64,000 nt of DNA from Flavobacterium sp. ZT3R18 (GCF_007097385.1 NZ_VJZS01000005.1:198705-262704); one strand, 5' to 3'; shown: positions 16,924 through 26,314, numbered from the stretch's first letter. The notes: generated by a model not told the origin, from the sequence alone. Program-made: numbers and translations.

Positions 16924-18999
16924 TTAATAATTGAATTGTAATCTTCCAAAAATCTGTCTTCCTGAAACGGTGCTAATTTCTTCTGGATTTGTAAAATCAA
17001 AAAGATTGTTTACACCCATTTGGATAAATAATTTTTCTTTAATTTGTTTTGAGATTGAAAAATTGGCTGTTGCATAACCATCGACAAAATCATCATATTT
17101 ATCTAAAATTTGGTTGCTATTAGAATCCGATAAACCATATTTGCTTCTATAAAAAACTTGTAAATTGAAATCGGTTTTTAGCTTTGGAATCGTATAATAC
17201 AGCTTCACATTTGCCGTATTTTTCGAGCGATTCAACAACCCAAAATAATCGGCTTTTTTAATCTGAAAAGACTCTAATGTGGTTGGATTTCTGGCAAAAA
17301 CAGTTCCGTTTTCGATAGCTCGAACAACCGATTGATCTTTGGCAATGAGGTACTGATATCCCAGAGAGACATTAAATTGATCTGAAAAATTATAAGCAGC
17401 ATTCAATTCTAATCCATAAGTAAAAATTTGATCGATATTAAAGTAGCTAAATACGTTTTGCCCATTTGTTTTTTGAGCCACCACCCGAGTGTCAATTAAA
17501 TTAGAAATAGAGTTATAAAACAAATTGGCTTCTATTTTTAATTTCTCTTTTTTATAAAAACTTCCAAAATTGAAGTTTATAGAACTTTCCGGTTTCAATG
17601 GATTTTCAAAACTAATTTCCGGAATTCGAGACAACAATTGTCCTTGACTTTCTAATACATTTAATCTCGATTCTGCAACATTGTAGCCCAAAACGGTATA
17701 TCCTACCGATGAATTGGTAAAATCAAAATACAATTGTCGAAAATCGGGTGCTTTAAAGCCATATCCTATCGATGATTTGAGTGATAAATGGGTATTGAGT
17801 TTAAAGTTTATGGCTAGTTTTGGACTGAGCTGTGATTGATATTGATTGTTATTATCGTATCTCAAACCCGCCAGAATATTCCATTTATCCGTTGGATTAT
17901 AATCATATTGAAGAAATGCGAATTGCGAATTAAATATTGCCTTTTCGGCAAAATAAGTTCTATTCAGCGTTTCATAATTCAGACCAATTCCTGTAGTTAA
18001 TTTGTTTTTATTGATCGAAAAAGTAGTTCTAATTTCGGGACGAAAAAGCCATTGATCATAAAAATTCTCTTCAAAAAGCACATTGTTTGGATTATTCAAA
18101 AAAGATTCGTTTTTATAATTGGTTGTATATAATTCATAATCAGTACTTATTTTTGAATTCCATTTTTGTTCCACTTTTGTATTAATATCCCATTCGTTTA
18201 TAGTCGCATCTCCATTGTAATTTAGTTCCTGAATAACCGTTTTATAATCTTGTTTCTGATGGTAATATCTTGTCCCTAAAGTCAATTTGACCCCCTGCGA
18301 AAAATCAAAATAGAATCTGGGCTGAATCGTTATATTCTGATAAGGTTCAACTGTTTTTAGTGCAGTAGTTTTATCTAAATCATACCCATCGGATTTAAAA
18401 TAATCTGCAAAAACTGCCCCCGAAAATTTTTTCTTTTTCCAATTCAAACTAGCATTAGTATCCATCGTATTAAAGGTTGCATAGCGATACGAAAAACTCC
18501 CTGAAAGCAAATCTGTTTTTGGTTTTTTGGTAATAATATTAATCACTCCTGCCAAAGCCTCCGATCCATACAAGGAAGATGAAGCTCCTTTTACAATTTC
18601 AATCCGTTCTATATTCCCAACACTAACTCTCGATAGATCTAAAGTTCCTGCGCTTCTCCCCACAAGCGGCACTCCATCCATTAGAATCAAAGTATAAGCA
18701 GCGTCCAAACCTTGCATCTGAATCCCTTCGACACCCCCAAAATCAGCCGTTGTGATGAGTCCTGTTTGTTGTGCCAAAATCTCGTTTAATCTTGTCACTC
18801 CAGCTCTTTCAATAGCAGTCGCTGTTATCACATAAGTAGGCAATGGCAAAGTCGAAAGCTGTCTTTCAGTACGTGTTGCCGTTACAACGACATCATTTAA
18901 CTGCTCCGTTTTTAAACTAGTATCATTTTCATCTACTTGAGCAAAACCCAGTGTTGGCAACAAAATCAAACCTATAAACTTCATTTTATTTAGAGACAT
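16924..18999 (-). CDS. TonB-dependent outer-membrane receptor, probable heme receptor (HmuR-like)
   Basis: 691 residues. Signal peptide (ending LGFAQ), then a plug domain (about 32-150: DVVVTATRTERQLS, GVTRLNEILAQQTGL, VKGASSSLYGSEALAGVINI), then a 22-strand type barrel ending in an aromatic residue (GRLQFNY). It lacks the N-terminal CarboxypepD-like domain of SusC-type proteins, as expected for iron/heme/cobalamin receptors. Heme specificity is inferred from the adjacent HmuY-like gene. An internal start at M6 is possible. A TATATTTG box lies 17 bases upstream. Confidence 0.88.
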   Translation of the reverse strand: MSLNKMKFIGLILLPTLGFAQVDENDTSLKTEQLNDVVVTATRTERQLSTLPLPTYVITATAIERAGVTRLNEILAQQTGLITTADFGGVEGIQMQGLDAAYTLILMDGVPLVGRSAGTLDLSRVSVGNIERIEIVKGASSSLYGSEALAGVINIITKKPKTDLLSGSFSYRYATFNTMDTNASLNWKKKKFSGAVFADYFKSDGYDLDKTTALKTVEPYQNITIQPRFYFDFSQGVKLTLGTRYYHQKQDYKTVIQELNYNGDATINEWDINTKVEQKWNSKISTDYELYTTNYKNESFLNNPNNVLFEENFYDQWLFRPEIRTTFSINKNKLTTGIGLNYETLNRTYFAEKAIFNSQFAFLQYDYNPTDKWNILAGLRYDNNNQYQSQLSPKLAINFKLNTHLSLKSSIGYGFKAPDFRQLYFDFTNSSVGYTVLGYNVAESRLNVLESQGQLLSRIPEISFENPLKPESSINFNFGSFYKKEKLKIEANLFYNSISNLIDTRVVAQKTNGQNVFSYFNIDQIFTYGLELNAAYNFSDQFNVSLGYQYLIAKDQSVVRAIENGTVFARNPTTLESFQIKKADYFGLLNRSKNTANVKLYYTIPKLKTDFNLQVFYRSKYGLSDSNSNQILDKYDDFVDGYATANFSISKQIKEKLFIQMGVNNLFDFTNPEEISTVSGRQIFGRLQFNY

Positions 19000-19015
19000 T
19001 CTTAATAATTTTTGA

Positions 19016-19064
19016 CAAATATATATCTTATTTTTATTTGTTCTAAATAAATATAGTATTTTTG
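19016..19064. promoter_or_regulatory. Divergent promoters and candidate operator of the heme-uptake locus
   Basis: TATATTTG on the minus strand (19016-19023) faces the receptor gene, and TATTTTTG on the plus strand (19057-19064) faces the gene at 19097. Both fit TAnnTTTG. Between them is a 17-base palindrome, TTATTTGTTCTAAATAA (19034-19050). It sits where one regulator could control both directions. An iron- or heme-responsive regulator would be logical, but I cannot assign the site to Fur by sequence alone. Confidence 0.55.
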
Positions 19065-19096
19065 TCCAAAATAATTATTCATTAAAAACTAACCTT

Positions 19097-20008
19097 ATGA
19101 GAATCAAAGCATTCCTTTTTTCCATTGTATTATTAACAAGTCTAACTGGTAAAAGTCAAGATTTGCAACAGCAACAAGACATTAATTCAATCAAAGCAAT
19201 GTGTGGTTGTTATGAAGTGAAATTTAACTTCACGGAAACTTTTAAATATTCAAAAGATAGCGTCAATTACAAACCCTCAGCAACCAAACACGATAGTGGG
19301 CTCGAATGGATAGAATTAGTAGAAGACCAACCCAACAAAATTGTTATGCAGCATTTATTAATAGTTGGAACTGGAGAAAATGACATTGTAAAACACTGGA
19401 GACAGGACTGGCTGTATGAAAACACCGATTTGTATTCTTATTTCAAAGACCAAACTTGGAAATTCAACAAATTACCTGCCAAAAATGTAAAAGGACAATG
19501 GACTCAAAAAGTATATCAAGTAGATGACAGTCCGCGATACGAAGGGACAGCAAGCTGGGTTCATGTTGACGGAACTGATTATTGGAAAAACACAACGGAT
19601 GCTCCCCTGCCAAGAAGAGAACACACCAAAAGAAACGATTATAATGTACTCAAAAGAAGAAACATTCAGGAAATAACGCCGTTTGGATGGATTCACGAGC
19701 AAGATAATGACAAACTGGTAAGAGATGCTGACGGAAAAGATGTGGTATTGGCACAAGAAAAAGGAATGGACATTTATACCAAAGTAGCCGATAGCAAATG
19801 TAAATTGGCTCAAAATTGGTGGAAAAACAACACCGAAGTTTGGAAAAAAGTAAGAAGTAAATGGGAAAAAGTCTATGCTACTAACAAAGATTTATCGTTA
19901 CAAAACAAAGTTGATAAAAAATCGCTTTTCGCTGTTTTATTTGCTTTAAAACCAACCGCAACCCAAGCAGAAGTTGATGCTATCATTGATGCTTTTGTTG
20001 TTAAATAA
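19097..20008 (+). CDS. Secreted protein of unknown function (DUF6607-like)
   Basis: 303 residues with an N-terminal signal peptide (about 1-20, ending GKSQ). The mature part is rich in Trp, Lys and Asp, with motifs MCGCYEVKFNFTETF, HWRQDWLYENTDLY and NVLKRRNIQEITPFGWIHEQDN. I associate this pattern with DUF6607, a Bacteroidetes family seen next to HmuY/receptor genes. That is recollection, not a search. It is divergent from the receptor across a shared promoter region, and the next gene follows after 15 bases. A role in heme or iron handling is inferred from context only. Confidence 0.7.
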   Translation: MRIKAFLFSIVLLTSLTGKSQDLQQQQDINSIKAMCGCYEVKFNFTETFKYSKDSVNYKPSATKHDSGLEWIELVEDQPNKIVMQHLLIVGTGENDIVKHWRQDWLYENTDLYSYFKDQTWKFNKLPAKNVKGQWTQKVYQVDDSPRYEGTASWVHVDGTDYWKNTTDAPLPRREHTKRNDYNVLKRRNIQEITPFGWIHEQDNDKLVRDADGKDVVLAQEKGMDIYTKVADSKCKLAQNWWKNNTEVWKKVRSKWEKVYATNKDLSLQNKVDKKSLFAVLFALKPTATQAEVDAIIDAFVVK

Positions 20009-20023
20009 TTAAAAATTAAGCTT

Positions 20024-20368
20024 ATGTGCAATCTAAAAATATTAAACCGTACCTCGAATGGAATTTTACTGCATTGCCAGCATAGGGATATGTATCAATT
20101 GCTGTTTAACAATTTGACCTTTGATCTGAGTAGTGTCGAAATGACGAGTTTCGCCAATTATTTGGATCAAATAGACATTGATTATTGGGAAACAGAATAT
20201 AAACACTCCATTTATGAAAAGAAGATTCCAATCCCTACTTTGCAGACCAATTTTATAATTTTGTTAAACAGAAAAGAACTGGAGGAATTGCGGTTTTTGG
20301 TAGATGGTGTTAGTGAATACAAAATTCTAAAACCCTTTGAAATCAATTATATGATGGTTTCAAATTGA
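20024..20368 (+). CDS. Small conserved protein of unknown function (DUF6686-like)
   Basis: 114 residues, no signal peptide and no membrane segment, so probably cytoplasmic. It contains a CQHRD motif near residue 20 and a conserved FEINYMM-type end. I believe it belongs to DUF6686 but could not check. Cotranscription with the preceding secreted protein is likely because the gap is only 15 bases. The pair probably belongs to the heme-uptake locus. Confidence 0.65.
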   Translation: MCNLKILNRTSNGILLHCQHRDMYQLLFNNLTFDLSSVEMTSFANYLDQIDIDYWETEYKHSIYEKKIPIPTLQTNFIILLNRKELEELRFLVDGVSEYKILKPFEINYMMVSN

Positions 20369-20371
20369 TAG

Positions 20372-20599
20372 ATAGCGGCAATTAGCTCCTAGTAATTAGC
20401 TCTTAGTGATTAGCATTTGGTGTGCGAAAAACAAGAATCTATCGCTAAAAATTATTTCGGTTATTTTTTGTACAAATTTCGAATACACTTACAATACTAT
20501 TCACTAAAAGCTACTCACTAATCACTAATTATGTTTTAGAAATAGCGCATAAAAAAATCCGAGCTTTTCAGTTCGGATTTTTAATTTTATGTTTCAACA
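20372..20599. other. Repeat-rich gap with terminator at 20551-20584
   Basis: No gene seen. Degenerate ATTAGCTC/AGTGATTAGC words at 20378-20417 and their complements near 20505-20531 give a weak inverted repeat. AAATCCGA and TCGGATTT (20555-20580) form a terminator that now sits behind the detached argS 3' fragment. Confidence 0.6.
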
Positions 20600-20728
20600 T
20601 TACATTCGCTCTGGCACATTGATACCCAACAATTGAAAAGAATCTGCAATAACTTCTGCCACTTTTTTGGACAATTGTACTCTGAATGTTTTTTTGTTCA
20701 AGTCCATTTTTCCAAGTATAGAAACGGT
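20600..20728 (-). pseudogene. Detached duplicate of the argS 3' end
   Basis: On the minus strand this fragment encodes ILGKMDLNKKTFRVQLSK and onward to the same final residues (LLGINVPERM) and stop as intact argS at 21668-21796. Several of the visible base differences are synonymous, for example CGA/AGA and TTT/TCC wobble changes. The clear coding changes are G-K-M-D versus G-E-T-D. That pattern points to descent from a functional, diverged argS, not random decay. It lies on the far side of the toxin-antitoxin pair, so the pair is bracketed by two argS ends. Confidence 0.85.
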
Positions 20729-20765
20729 TAATGACGTGTGTTAGGCGACAGCAGATTTTCGGGTT

Positions 20766-21248
20766 TTATTTTTCGTTTGCAAGTTTTAGTGCATTTTCAA
20801 TAAAACTATCACTTAACCAAACGTTTTTTGTTCTTAGTTCAAAAAGCAAAGGTTTTAGTTCAGTTATATGTCCAAGTTGTTTCGCTTTTAAAAGTATTCC
20901 AATTGTTCCAGTAACTTTTAACCCTGCATGTTTAGCGTGAAATCTTCCTAAAGATTCATCAAGAATTATTAAGTCAGCTTCTTTTTCAGTTGCTAAAACA
21001 ATTGCTTCGGCTTCTCCCTTATCTAAATCTAAAAAGTAAGACAAAGACTTTTTATTAATTATTTTTTCTATTTGAATCCATTCAATTTTAGATAAATCGG
21101 TGTAGAATTCTTTATTCTTTCCTGCTTCGATTTCATTAAATACTTCTTGAGGAATAAAAATTTCCCCATACAAATCTTTAAAGATTTTGAGTTTACCAAT
21201 TTTTAAAAGTGAAATAATAGGTGTGGTATTTGAAACAACTTTAAGCAT
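20766..21248 (-). CDS. PIN-domain toxin (DUF3368 family)
   Basis: 160 residues from the ATG at 21248 (MLKVVSNTTPII). A start at 21263 is possible but lengthens the overlap with the upstream gene. The PIN fold acidic residues are visible: VSNTTP at the N-terminus, EVFNEI, LDKGEAEAIVLA and DLIILDE. DUF3368 proteins are PIN-type putative RNases that act as toxins with UPF0175 antitoxins. The first 8 bases overlap the end of the antitoxin gene, typical of a translationally coupled pair. It lies within the inverted-repeat-bounded island next to argS. Confidence 0.85.
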   Translation of the reverse strand: MLKVVSNTTPIISLLKIGKLKIFKDLYGEIFIPQEVFNEIEAGKNKEFYTDLSKIEWIQIEKIINKKSLSYFLDLDKGEAEAIVLATEKEADLIILDESLGRFHAKHAGLKVTGTIGILLKAKQLGHITELKPLLFELRTKNVWLSDSFIENALKLANEK

Positions 21249-21489
21249 TTTGTAAATCTTCATTTAAATCTTCAACATTCAAAAACCCAACATTATATTT
21301 AGCTAATAATTCTAAAAACTCAATTCTAGATAATTGTAAAACTTTCGAGGCTGTTCCAGATGAAATTTTCCCCAATTCGAAAAGCTTTACAAGTGCAGAA
21401 ATTTTAATTTCTTTTCCAAATTCGCTTTTATTCATTCGCATTGAGTTTGCCAAATAGTCCGGATATTCTATAGATATGATTTGTGACAT
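21241..21489 (-). CDS. UPF0175 family antitoxin
   Basis: 82 residues. Starts MSQIISIEYPDYLANSM, then a helical DNA-binding-like region with the family pattern KISALVKLFELGKISSGTASKVLQLSRIEFLELL. UPF0175 proteins are antitoxins of PIN/DUF3368 toxins and are thought to repress their own operon. The gene order (antitoxin first, overlapping toxin) is standard. Confidence 0.85.
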   Translation of the reverse strand: MSQIISIEYPDYLANSMRMNKSEFGKEIKISALVKLFELGKISSGTASKVLQLSRIEFLELLAKYNVGFLNVEDLNEDLQNA

Positions 21490-21620
21490 CTTTTTTATAT
21501 TTAATATTCCAAATTTACTAAAATTTTCTGTTGATTTAGCTTTCTGTTCGTTAATTGTCCGTTTTTTGGACTGCTGTCGCCTAACTTACCGCTTGGCGAA
21601 GTTTGAGGCTGCTTAAATTG

Positions 21621-21650
21621 AAAACGGCCTCCAATGGAAGCCGTTTTTTT
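21621..21650 (-). terminator. Terminator after argS
   Basis: AAAACGGC and GCCGTTTT with an 11-base loop and a flanking T-run lie 18 bases downstream of the argS stop on the minus strand. Confidence 0.8.
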
Positions 21651-21667
21651 GTATGATATAATTGGTA

Positions 21668-23446
21668 TTACATTCTCTCTGGCACATTGATACCCAACAA
21701 TTGAAAGGAATCTGCAATAACTTCTGCCACTTTTTTGGACAATTGTACTCTGAATGTTTTTTTGTTCAAATCCGTTTCTCCAAGTATAGAAACGGCTTGG
21801 TAAAAAGAATTGTATTCACGCACCAACTCATAGGTAAAATTGGCAATCAAAGCCGGACTGTGATTGTGAGCGGCATTCTGAATCACTTCTGGAAACAATT
21901 CAAGTTGTTTTACCAATTCTTTTTCTTTCTCGTGCATCTCGACTACGCCCGATGCGGCATTAAGATCAAAATCCGCTTTTCTTAATATCGACTGAATTCT
22001 AGCGTAAGTATATTGAATAAAAGGCCCTGTATTTCCAGCGAAATCTACAGATTCTTCTGGATTAAACAAGATTCGTTTTTTAGGATCTACTTTTAAAATA
22101 TAATATTTAAGAGCTCCTAGACCTATTGTATTGTATAATTTTGATTTCTCCTCTACCGAATAAGTGTCTAATTTTCCTAAATCTTCGGCAATTTTTTGAG
22201 CAGTGTCTGTCATTTCTTGCATCAAATCATCGGCATCAACTACAGTTCCCTCACGGCTTTTCATTTTTCCAGAAGGTAAATCTACCATTCCGTATGACAA
22301 ATGAAACAGATTGGAAGCCCAGTCAAATCCTAATTTTTTCAGGATCAAAAACAATACTTTGAAATGATAATCTTGCTCGTTACCCACCGTGTAAACCATT
22401 CCGCCAACATCTGGCATGTCTTTTACACGTTGAATCGCCGTACCAATATCTTGAGTCATATAGACCGCTGTTCCATCAGAACGCAATACAATTTTACGAT
22501 CCAATCCTTCATCAGTCAAATCGATCCAAACCGAACCATCAGGATCTTTTTCGAAAATCCCTTTTTCAAGACCTACTTGAACGACATCTTTTCCTAATAA
22601 ATAGGTATTGCTTTCATAATAAAAACTATCAAAGTTTACGCCTAGATTTTTATAACTTATTGCAAAACCATCATAAACCCATTGGTTCATGGTTTTCCAA
22701 AGCGCAATTACTTCTGGCTTTCCATTTTCCCAATCCAAAAGCATTTGTTGCGCTTCCAGAATGATTGGAGCCTGTTTTTTAGCTTCATCCTCGGTTTTAC
22801 CGGCATCCATTAATTCGGCAATTTCTGCTTTGTAGGCTTTATCAAAAGCTACATAATAGTTACCAACCAATTTATCGCCTTTCAATCCTGTAGATTCCGG
22901 AGTTTCTCCGTTACCAAATTTTTGCCAAGCCAACATGGATTTGCAAATATGGATTCCTCTATCGTTGATGATTTGTGTTTTGTATACTTTTTTACCCGAA
23001 GCTTTGATGATCTCGGCAACCGAATAGCCCAATAAATTATTACGAACGTGTCCTAAGTGTAAAGGCTTGTTGGTGTTTGGCGAAGAATATTCTACCATCA
23101 CCGCTTTGTCATTTGCCGAAGGCGTTACAAATCCGAACTTCTCCGTATTCTTGATTTCGTTGAAGAAATTTAAATAATAAGAATCTGCAATTACTATATT
23201 CAAAAAACCTGAAACCACATTAAAACGGGCTACTTCGGGAACATTTTCCACCAAATAATTTCCGATTTTATTTCCTAATTCTACGGGATTGCTTTTTACC
23301 AATTTAAGTAGTGGAAAAATAACCATCGTAATATCGCCTTCAAACTCTTTTCTGGTAGTTTGAAACTCTACTTTATCAATGGTTACTTCAAACAAAGTTT
23401 GAATGGCTTTCTCTATAGATGGGGTAAGAATATTGGATAATGACAT
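21668..23446 (-). CDS. argS: Arginine--tRNA ligase
   Basis: 592 residues, full length. The class I signature appears as LHLGHVRNN (HIGH-type) and GKMKSREGT (KMSKS-type). The N-terminal Add-1 domain (about 1-100) and the C-terminal anticodon-binding domain (from about 470) are complete. The last 43 codons are duplicated at 20600-20728, beyond a toxin-antitoxin pair. The present 3' end may have been supplied by the inserted element. Confidence 0.98.
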   Translation of the reverse strand: MSLSNILTPSIEKAIQTLFEVTIDKVEFQTTRKEFEGDITMVIFPLLKLVKSNPVELGNKIGNYLVENVPEVARFNVVSGFLNIVIADSYYLNFFNEIKNTEKFGFVTPSANDKAVMVEYSSPNTNKPLHLGHVRNNLLGYSVAEIIKASGKKVYKTQIINDRGIHICKSMLAWQKFGNGETPESTGLKGDKLVGNYYVAFDKAYKAEIAELMDAGKTEDEAKKQAPIILEAQQMLLDWENGKPEVIALWKTMNQWVYDGFAISYKNLGVNFDSFYYESNTYLLGKDVVQVGLEKGIFEKDPDGSVWIDLTDEGLDRKIVLRSDGTAVYMTQDIGTAIQRVKDMPDVGGMVYTVGNEQDYHFKVLFLILKKLGFDWASNLFHLSYGMVDLPSGKMKSREGTVVDADDLMQEMTDTAQKIAEDLGKLDTYSVEEKSKLYNTIGLGALKYYILKVDPKKRILFNPEESVDFAGNTGPFIQYTYARIQSILRKADFDLNAASGVVEMHEKEKELVKQLELFPEVIQNAAHNHSPALIANFTYELVREYNSFYQAVSILGETDLNKKTFRVQLSKKVAEVIADSFQLLGINVPERM

Positions 23447-23890
23447 GTGTACTTGCTTTTTTTAAGTGTGCAAATATAAGGCTTATTAGCCAAATATAGA
23501 ATGTGAAAAATAGCATTCTCATTTAGAATATTCTTTTTATCTATAAAAATAGGGCTTTATATTTTTTTCTTTGAGATCTGTTAGAGCTGCGTAAAAAAAA
23601 AGGCGCGCAAATCTCGCAGATTTACGCAGATTTTTTCTCAAGCGAATGCTCAGAAAGCATTCTGTTTTTTGAGCATTTACACCCTTAAAAAAAATAAAAA
23701 AATTATTTTAAAACAAGCAAAACTCAAAAATGCTTCAAAAAAATTTCAACTACAAAGGGCTAAAAATCAAAGCGGCACAAAACAATTTCAAAAAAAATAA
23801 TAACTTTTTCATGAAATAGTGTTACAAAACAAGAATAAAATAGTCTTATGGGAAATCATCAATCAAAATCGATCAATCAAAAAACAAATT
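23447..23890. other. AT-rich gap upstream of the beta-barrel receptor gene
   Basis: No gene supported. At 23602-23640 is a CGCGCAAATCTCGCAGATTT-type repeat word, a motif common between Bacteroidetes genes, with AAATCTCGCAGATTT being symmetric. The rest is A-rich with no clear -7 box. Confidence 0.55.
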
Positions 23891-26248
23891 ATGAAAACTA
23901 AAGTATTAGTATTATTCCTATTGAGTTTTATAGGAATAGCACAAGCAGAAAACCCCGGTATTATGTCGGGAAAAGTAGTCAACAAAACCACAAACACAGC
24001 TGTTCCCTACGCATCAATTGTAATCAAAGAGGCTGGCAAAATAATTAATGGAGTTGTAGCTGACGATAACGGAGCCTTTTTAATTAAAAACTTAGAATTA
24101 AAAAAATACACTTTAGAAGTAGAATTCATTGGATACAAAAAATACACTACCACTTTTGAATTGAATACTTCGAAAAAGACTTCCAAAATAGAAATTCTTT
24201 TGGAAGAGGAAGCTACAGAACTCCAATCGGTTGATATTGTCAAAGAGCGTTCGTTGATCGAACAAAAAACAGATCGAAAAATTATCAATGTAGGTAAAGA
24301 TTTACTGAGTGCTGGAGCAACTGCTGCCGAAATCATGAACAACATTCCCTCTGTAAGCGTAGATCCTCAAACCAATGCAGTAAGCCTTAGAGGAAATTCA
24401 AATGTGCGGATTTTTGTAGATGGCAAACCGAGTACTGTAGATGCAGCTCAGTTATTGCAACAAATTCCATCGACTTCTATCAAGCAAATTGAGTTAATCA
24501 CCAACCCATCGGCCAAATACAATCCCGAAGGAATGAGCGGAATTATCAATATCGTATTAAACAAAAACGCTAAAATAGGTTTTAACGGAAGTGTAAATAG
24601 TGGTGTAACCTTTGGCGAAACCCCAAAAACAAATTCTTCTTTTGACATGAATTACCGTAGTGGAAAAATTAACATGTATGGAAATTACGGCTTAACTACA
24701 GGAAAACACCACAATTACGGACATGTTGAAACGCTTGATCCTAATGACCTAAACACTCAGAATTTTGATTTCTCAAACAGCAACACCTCACATTTAGCCA
24801 AAGTGGGGCTTGACTTTTATCTGAATGACACCAACACCATTTCTATTTACACTACCCAAAATGTTAATAAAGAAAATGGCCGCTCAGAAGTAATTGTAGA
24901 TTTTCCAAATAAATTAAAACCTTGGGAAATTGACCTGTCAAAACGTATCACTCAATTGTTAGACAGTAAAAACGATAATTATACCCAAACCTATAATTTA
25001 GATTACAAGAAAAAATTCAAAAAAGAAGGACATACCCTTGAATTTGAAGGTAATTACAGTAACAATAATAATACCGAAAACAGTGTATTCAATGATCCTA
25101 AAACAAATGATATCACCAACAAAGGAGAGAATGTTTTACTGAATTTAGATTACACTAATCCCTTAACTGAAACCATAAAACTGGAAGCAGGATTAGAAAC
25201 CAGAATAGAAAATACAAAAAATAATTTTCTCTTGAATGGCGCTTATAATTCAAATTTCAATTACGAGAGAAACATTTATTCTGCCTATACTACGATCTCG
25301 AAACAGTGGAAAAAATGGAACGCGCAAGTTGGCGCTCGTTTTGAAAAATACACTGCCGATGCTTTATTCAAAAAAGTGAATGAAGCCGATGGTACTTTTA
25401 ATGACAATTTATTCACGGTTTATCCTTCTGGTTTTTTAAACTATGAGCCAAATGATACTGATTCCTTTAATCTTAGTGTTTCAAAACGTGTGGACAGACC
25501 AAGTATCGATCAAGTAAATCCTATTCGCGAATGGAGTACTCCTCTGATAGACTCGGAAGGAAATCCAAATTTGTATCCTCAATTTACCAATTCGGTTGAA
25601 TTGAATTATACTCGAAAAACCAAAATAGGTTCTATCACTTCGGGAGTGTTTTACCGTCAAATCAACGACGAAATTTCAAGAACTCTTACTGAAAACCCAA
25701 ATGATTCCAAAAAGCAAATTTTATCTTATGCCAATTTGGGTGACAATAATGCTTTTGGAGTAGAACTTTCTGGAAATTTAGATTTTACAAAATGGTATAC
25801 TGCCAATATTAGTTTTGATGTATACAATAAAAAAACCAAAGGGTATGTGGGAACTGATTACGTAGAGGCAAACGTTACGACCTTTAATTCTCGCATAAGC
25901 AATACCTTTAAAGCCAATAAAAATTTACGTTTTCAATTGACTGGAATGTACCGCGGTGAGGATTTAGGGCTACAATTCCTTAGAAAACCAATGTGGAAAA
26001 TAGACTTCGGATCTAGTCTTACGGTACTTAAAGGAAGCGGAACCATTACTGCTAGAGTAAGTGATATATTTGACAGCATGCATTTTGCATTTGATGCTAC
26101 AAATCCAAAAATACAAACTGGAGAATTCCACTGGGAAAGTCAAACTGCCTATGTAGGATTCAATTATCGTTTTGGAACAGGAAAAAACAAAGCTATTCAA
26201 AGAAAAGCAAGAGATAAAAATGAAACCCAAGGAAGTGGCGGGTTTTAA
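23891..26248 (+). CDS. Outer-membrane beta-barrel receptor (TonB-dependent type)
   Basis: 785 residues from the ATG at 23891, chosen because a clean signal peptide (KTKVLVLFLLSFIGIAQAE) starts there. The upstream start at 23819 would bury it. An N-terminal CarboxypepD_reg-like domain (about 28-110: MSGKVVNKTTNTAVPYASI) is followed by a plug-like domain (about 130-215: MNNIPSVSVDPQTNAVSLRG, FVDGKPS, IELITNPSAKYNPEGMSGII) and a barrel of the OMP_b-brl_3 family. The ligand is unknown. The nearest downstream gene, an oleate hydratase, lies 617 bases away with a terminator between, so no operon is implied. Confidence 0.88.
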   Translation: MKTKVLVLFLLSFIGIAQAENPGIMSGKVVNKTTNTAVPYASIVIKEAGKIINGVVADDNGAFLIKNLELKKYTLEVEFIGYKKYTTTFELNTSKKTSKIEILLEEEATELQSVDIVKERSLIEQKTDRKIINVGKDLLSAGATAAEIMNNIPSVSVDPQTNAVSLRGNSNVRIFVDGKPSTVDAAQLLQQIPSTSIKQIELITNPSAKYNPEGMSGIINIVLNKNAKIGFNGSVNSGVTFGETPKTNSSFDMNYRSGKINMYGNYGLTTGKHHNYGHVETLDPNDLNTQNFDFSNSNTSHLAKVGLDFYLNDTNTISIYTTQNVNKENGRSEVIVDFPNKLKPWEIDLSKRITQLLDSKNDNYTQTYNLDYKKKFKKEGHTLEFEGNYSNNNNTENSVFNDPKTNDITNKGENVLLNLDYTNPLTETIKLEAGLETRIENTKNNFLLNGAYNSNFNYERNIYSAYTTISKQWKKWNAQVGARFEKYTADALFKKVNEADGTFNDNLFTVYPSGFLNYEPNDTDSFNLSVSKRVDRPSIDQVNPIREWSTPLIDSEGNPNLYPQFTNSVELNYTRKTKIGSITSGVFYRQINDEISRTLTENPNDSKKQILSYANLGDNNAFGVELSGNLDFTKWYTANISFDVYNKKTKGYVGTDYVEANVTTFNSRISNTFKANKNLRFQLTGMYRGEDLGLQFLRKPMWKIDFGSSLTVLKGSGTITARVSDIFDSMHFAFDATNPKIQTGEFHWESQTAYVGFNYRFGTGKNKAIQRKARDKNETQGSGGF

Positions 26249-26280
26249 AGATTAGTTTTAATAATAGGTTGCAAAGAAAG

Positions 26281-26314
26281 AAACCCCAGAGTATGCCAAC
26301 TCTGGGGTTTTTTA
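26281..26314 (+). terminator. Rho-independent terminator
   Basis: AACCCCAGAG and its complement CTCTGGGGTT, followed by a T-run, 32 bases after the receptor stop codon. Confidence 0.9.

Larger units (their letters stand above)
20740..21585. mobile_element. Putative inserted toxin-antitoxin island bounded by inverted repeats
   Basis: TTAGGCGACAGCAG (20741-20754) and its exact complement CTGCTGTCGCCTAA (21571-21584) bracket the two-gene module. The outer edges read GTTAGGC and GCCTAAC, which fit the GTTRRRY and RYYYAAC core consensus of integron attC sites. I could not find a complete attC fold, and no integrase is in the window. The argS 3' duplication on the outside suggests site-specific insertion at the end of argS with regeneration of the gene. 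Confidence 0.6.

Noticed and set aside
19034..19050. Definite Fur box between the heme genes
   Set aside because: The palindrome is plausible but does not clearly match a Fur consensus that I can vouch for. It is kept as an unassigned operator.
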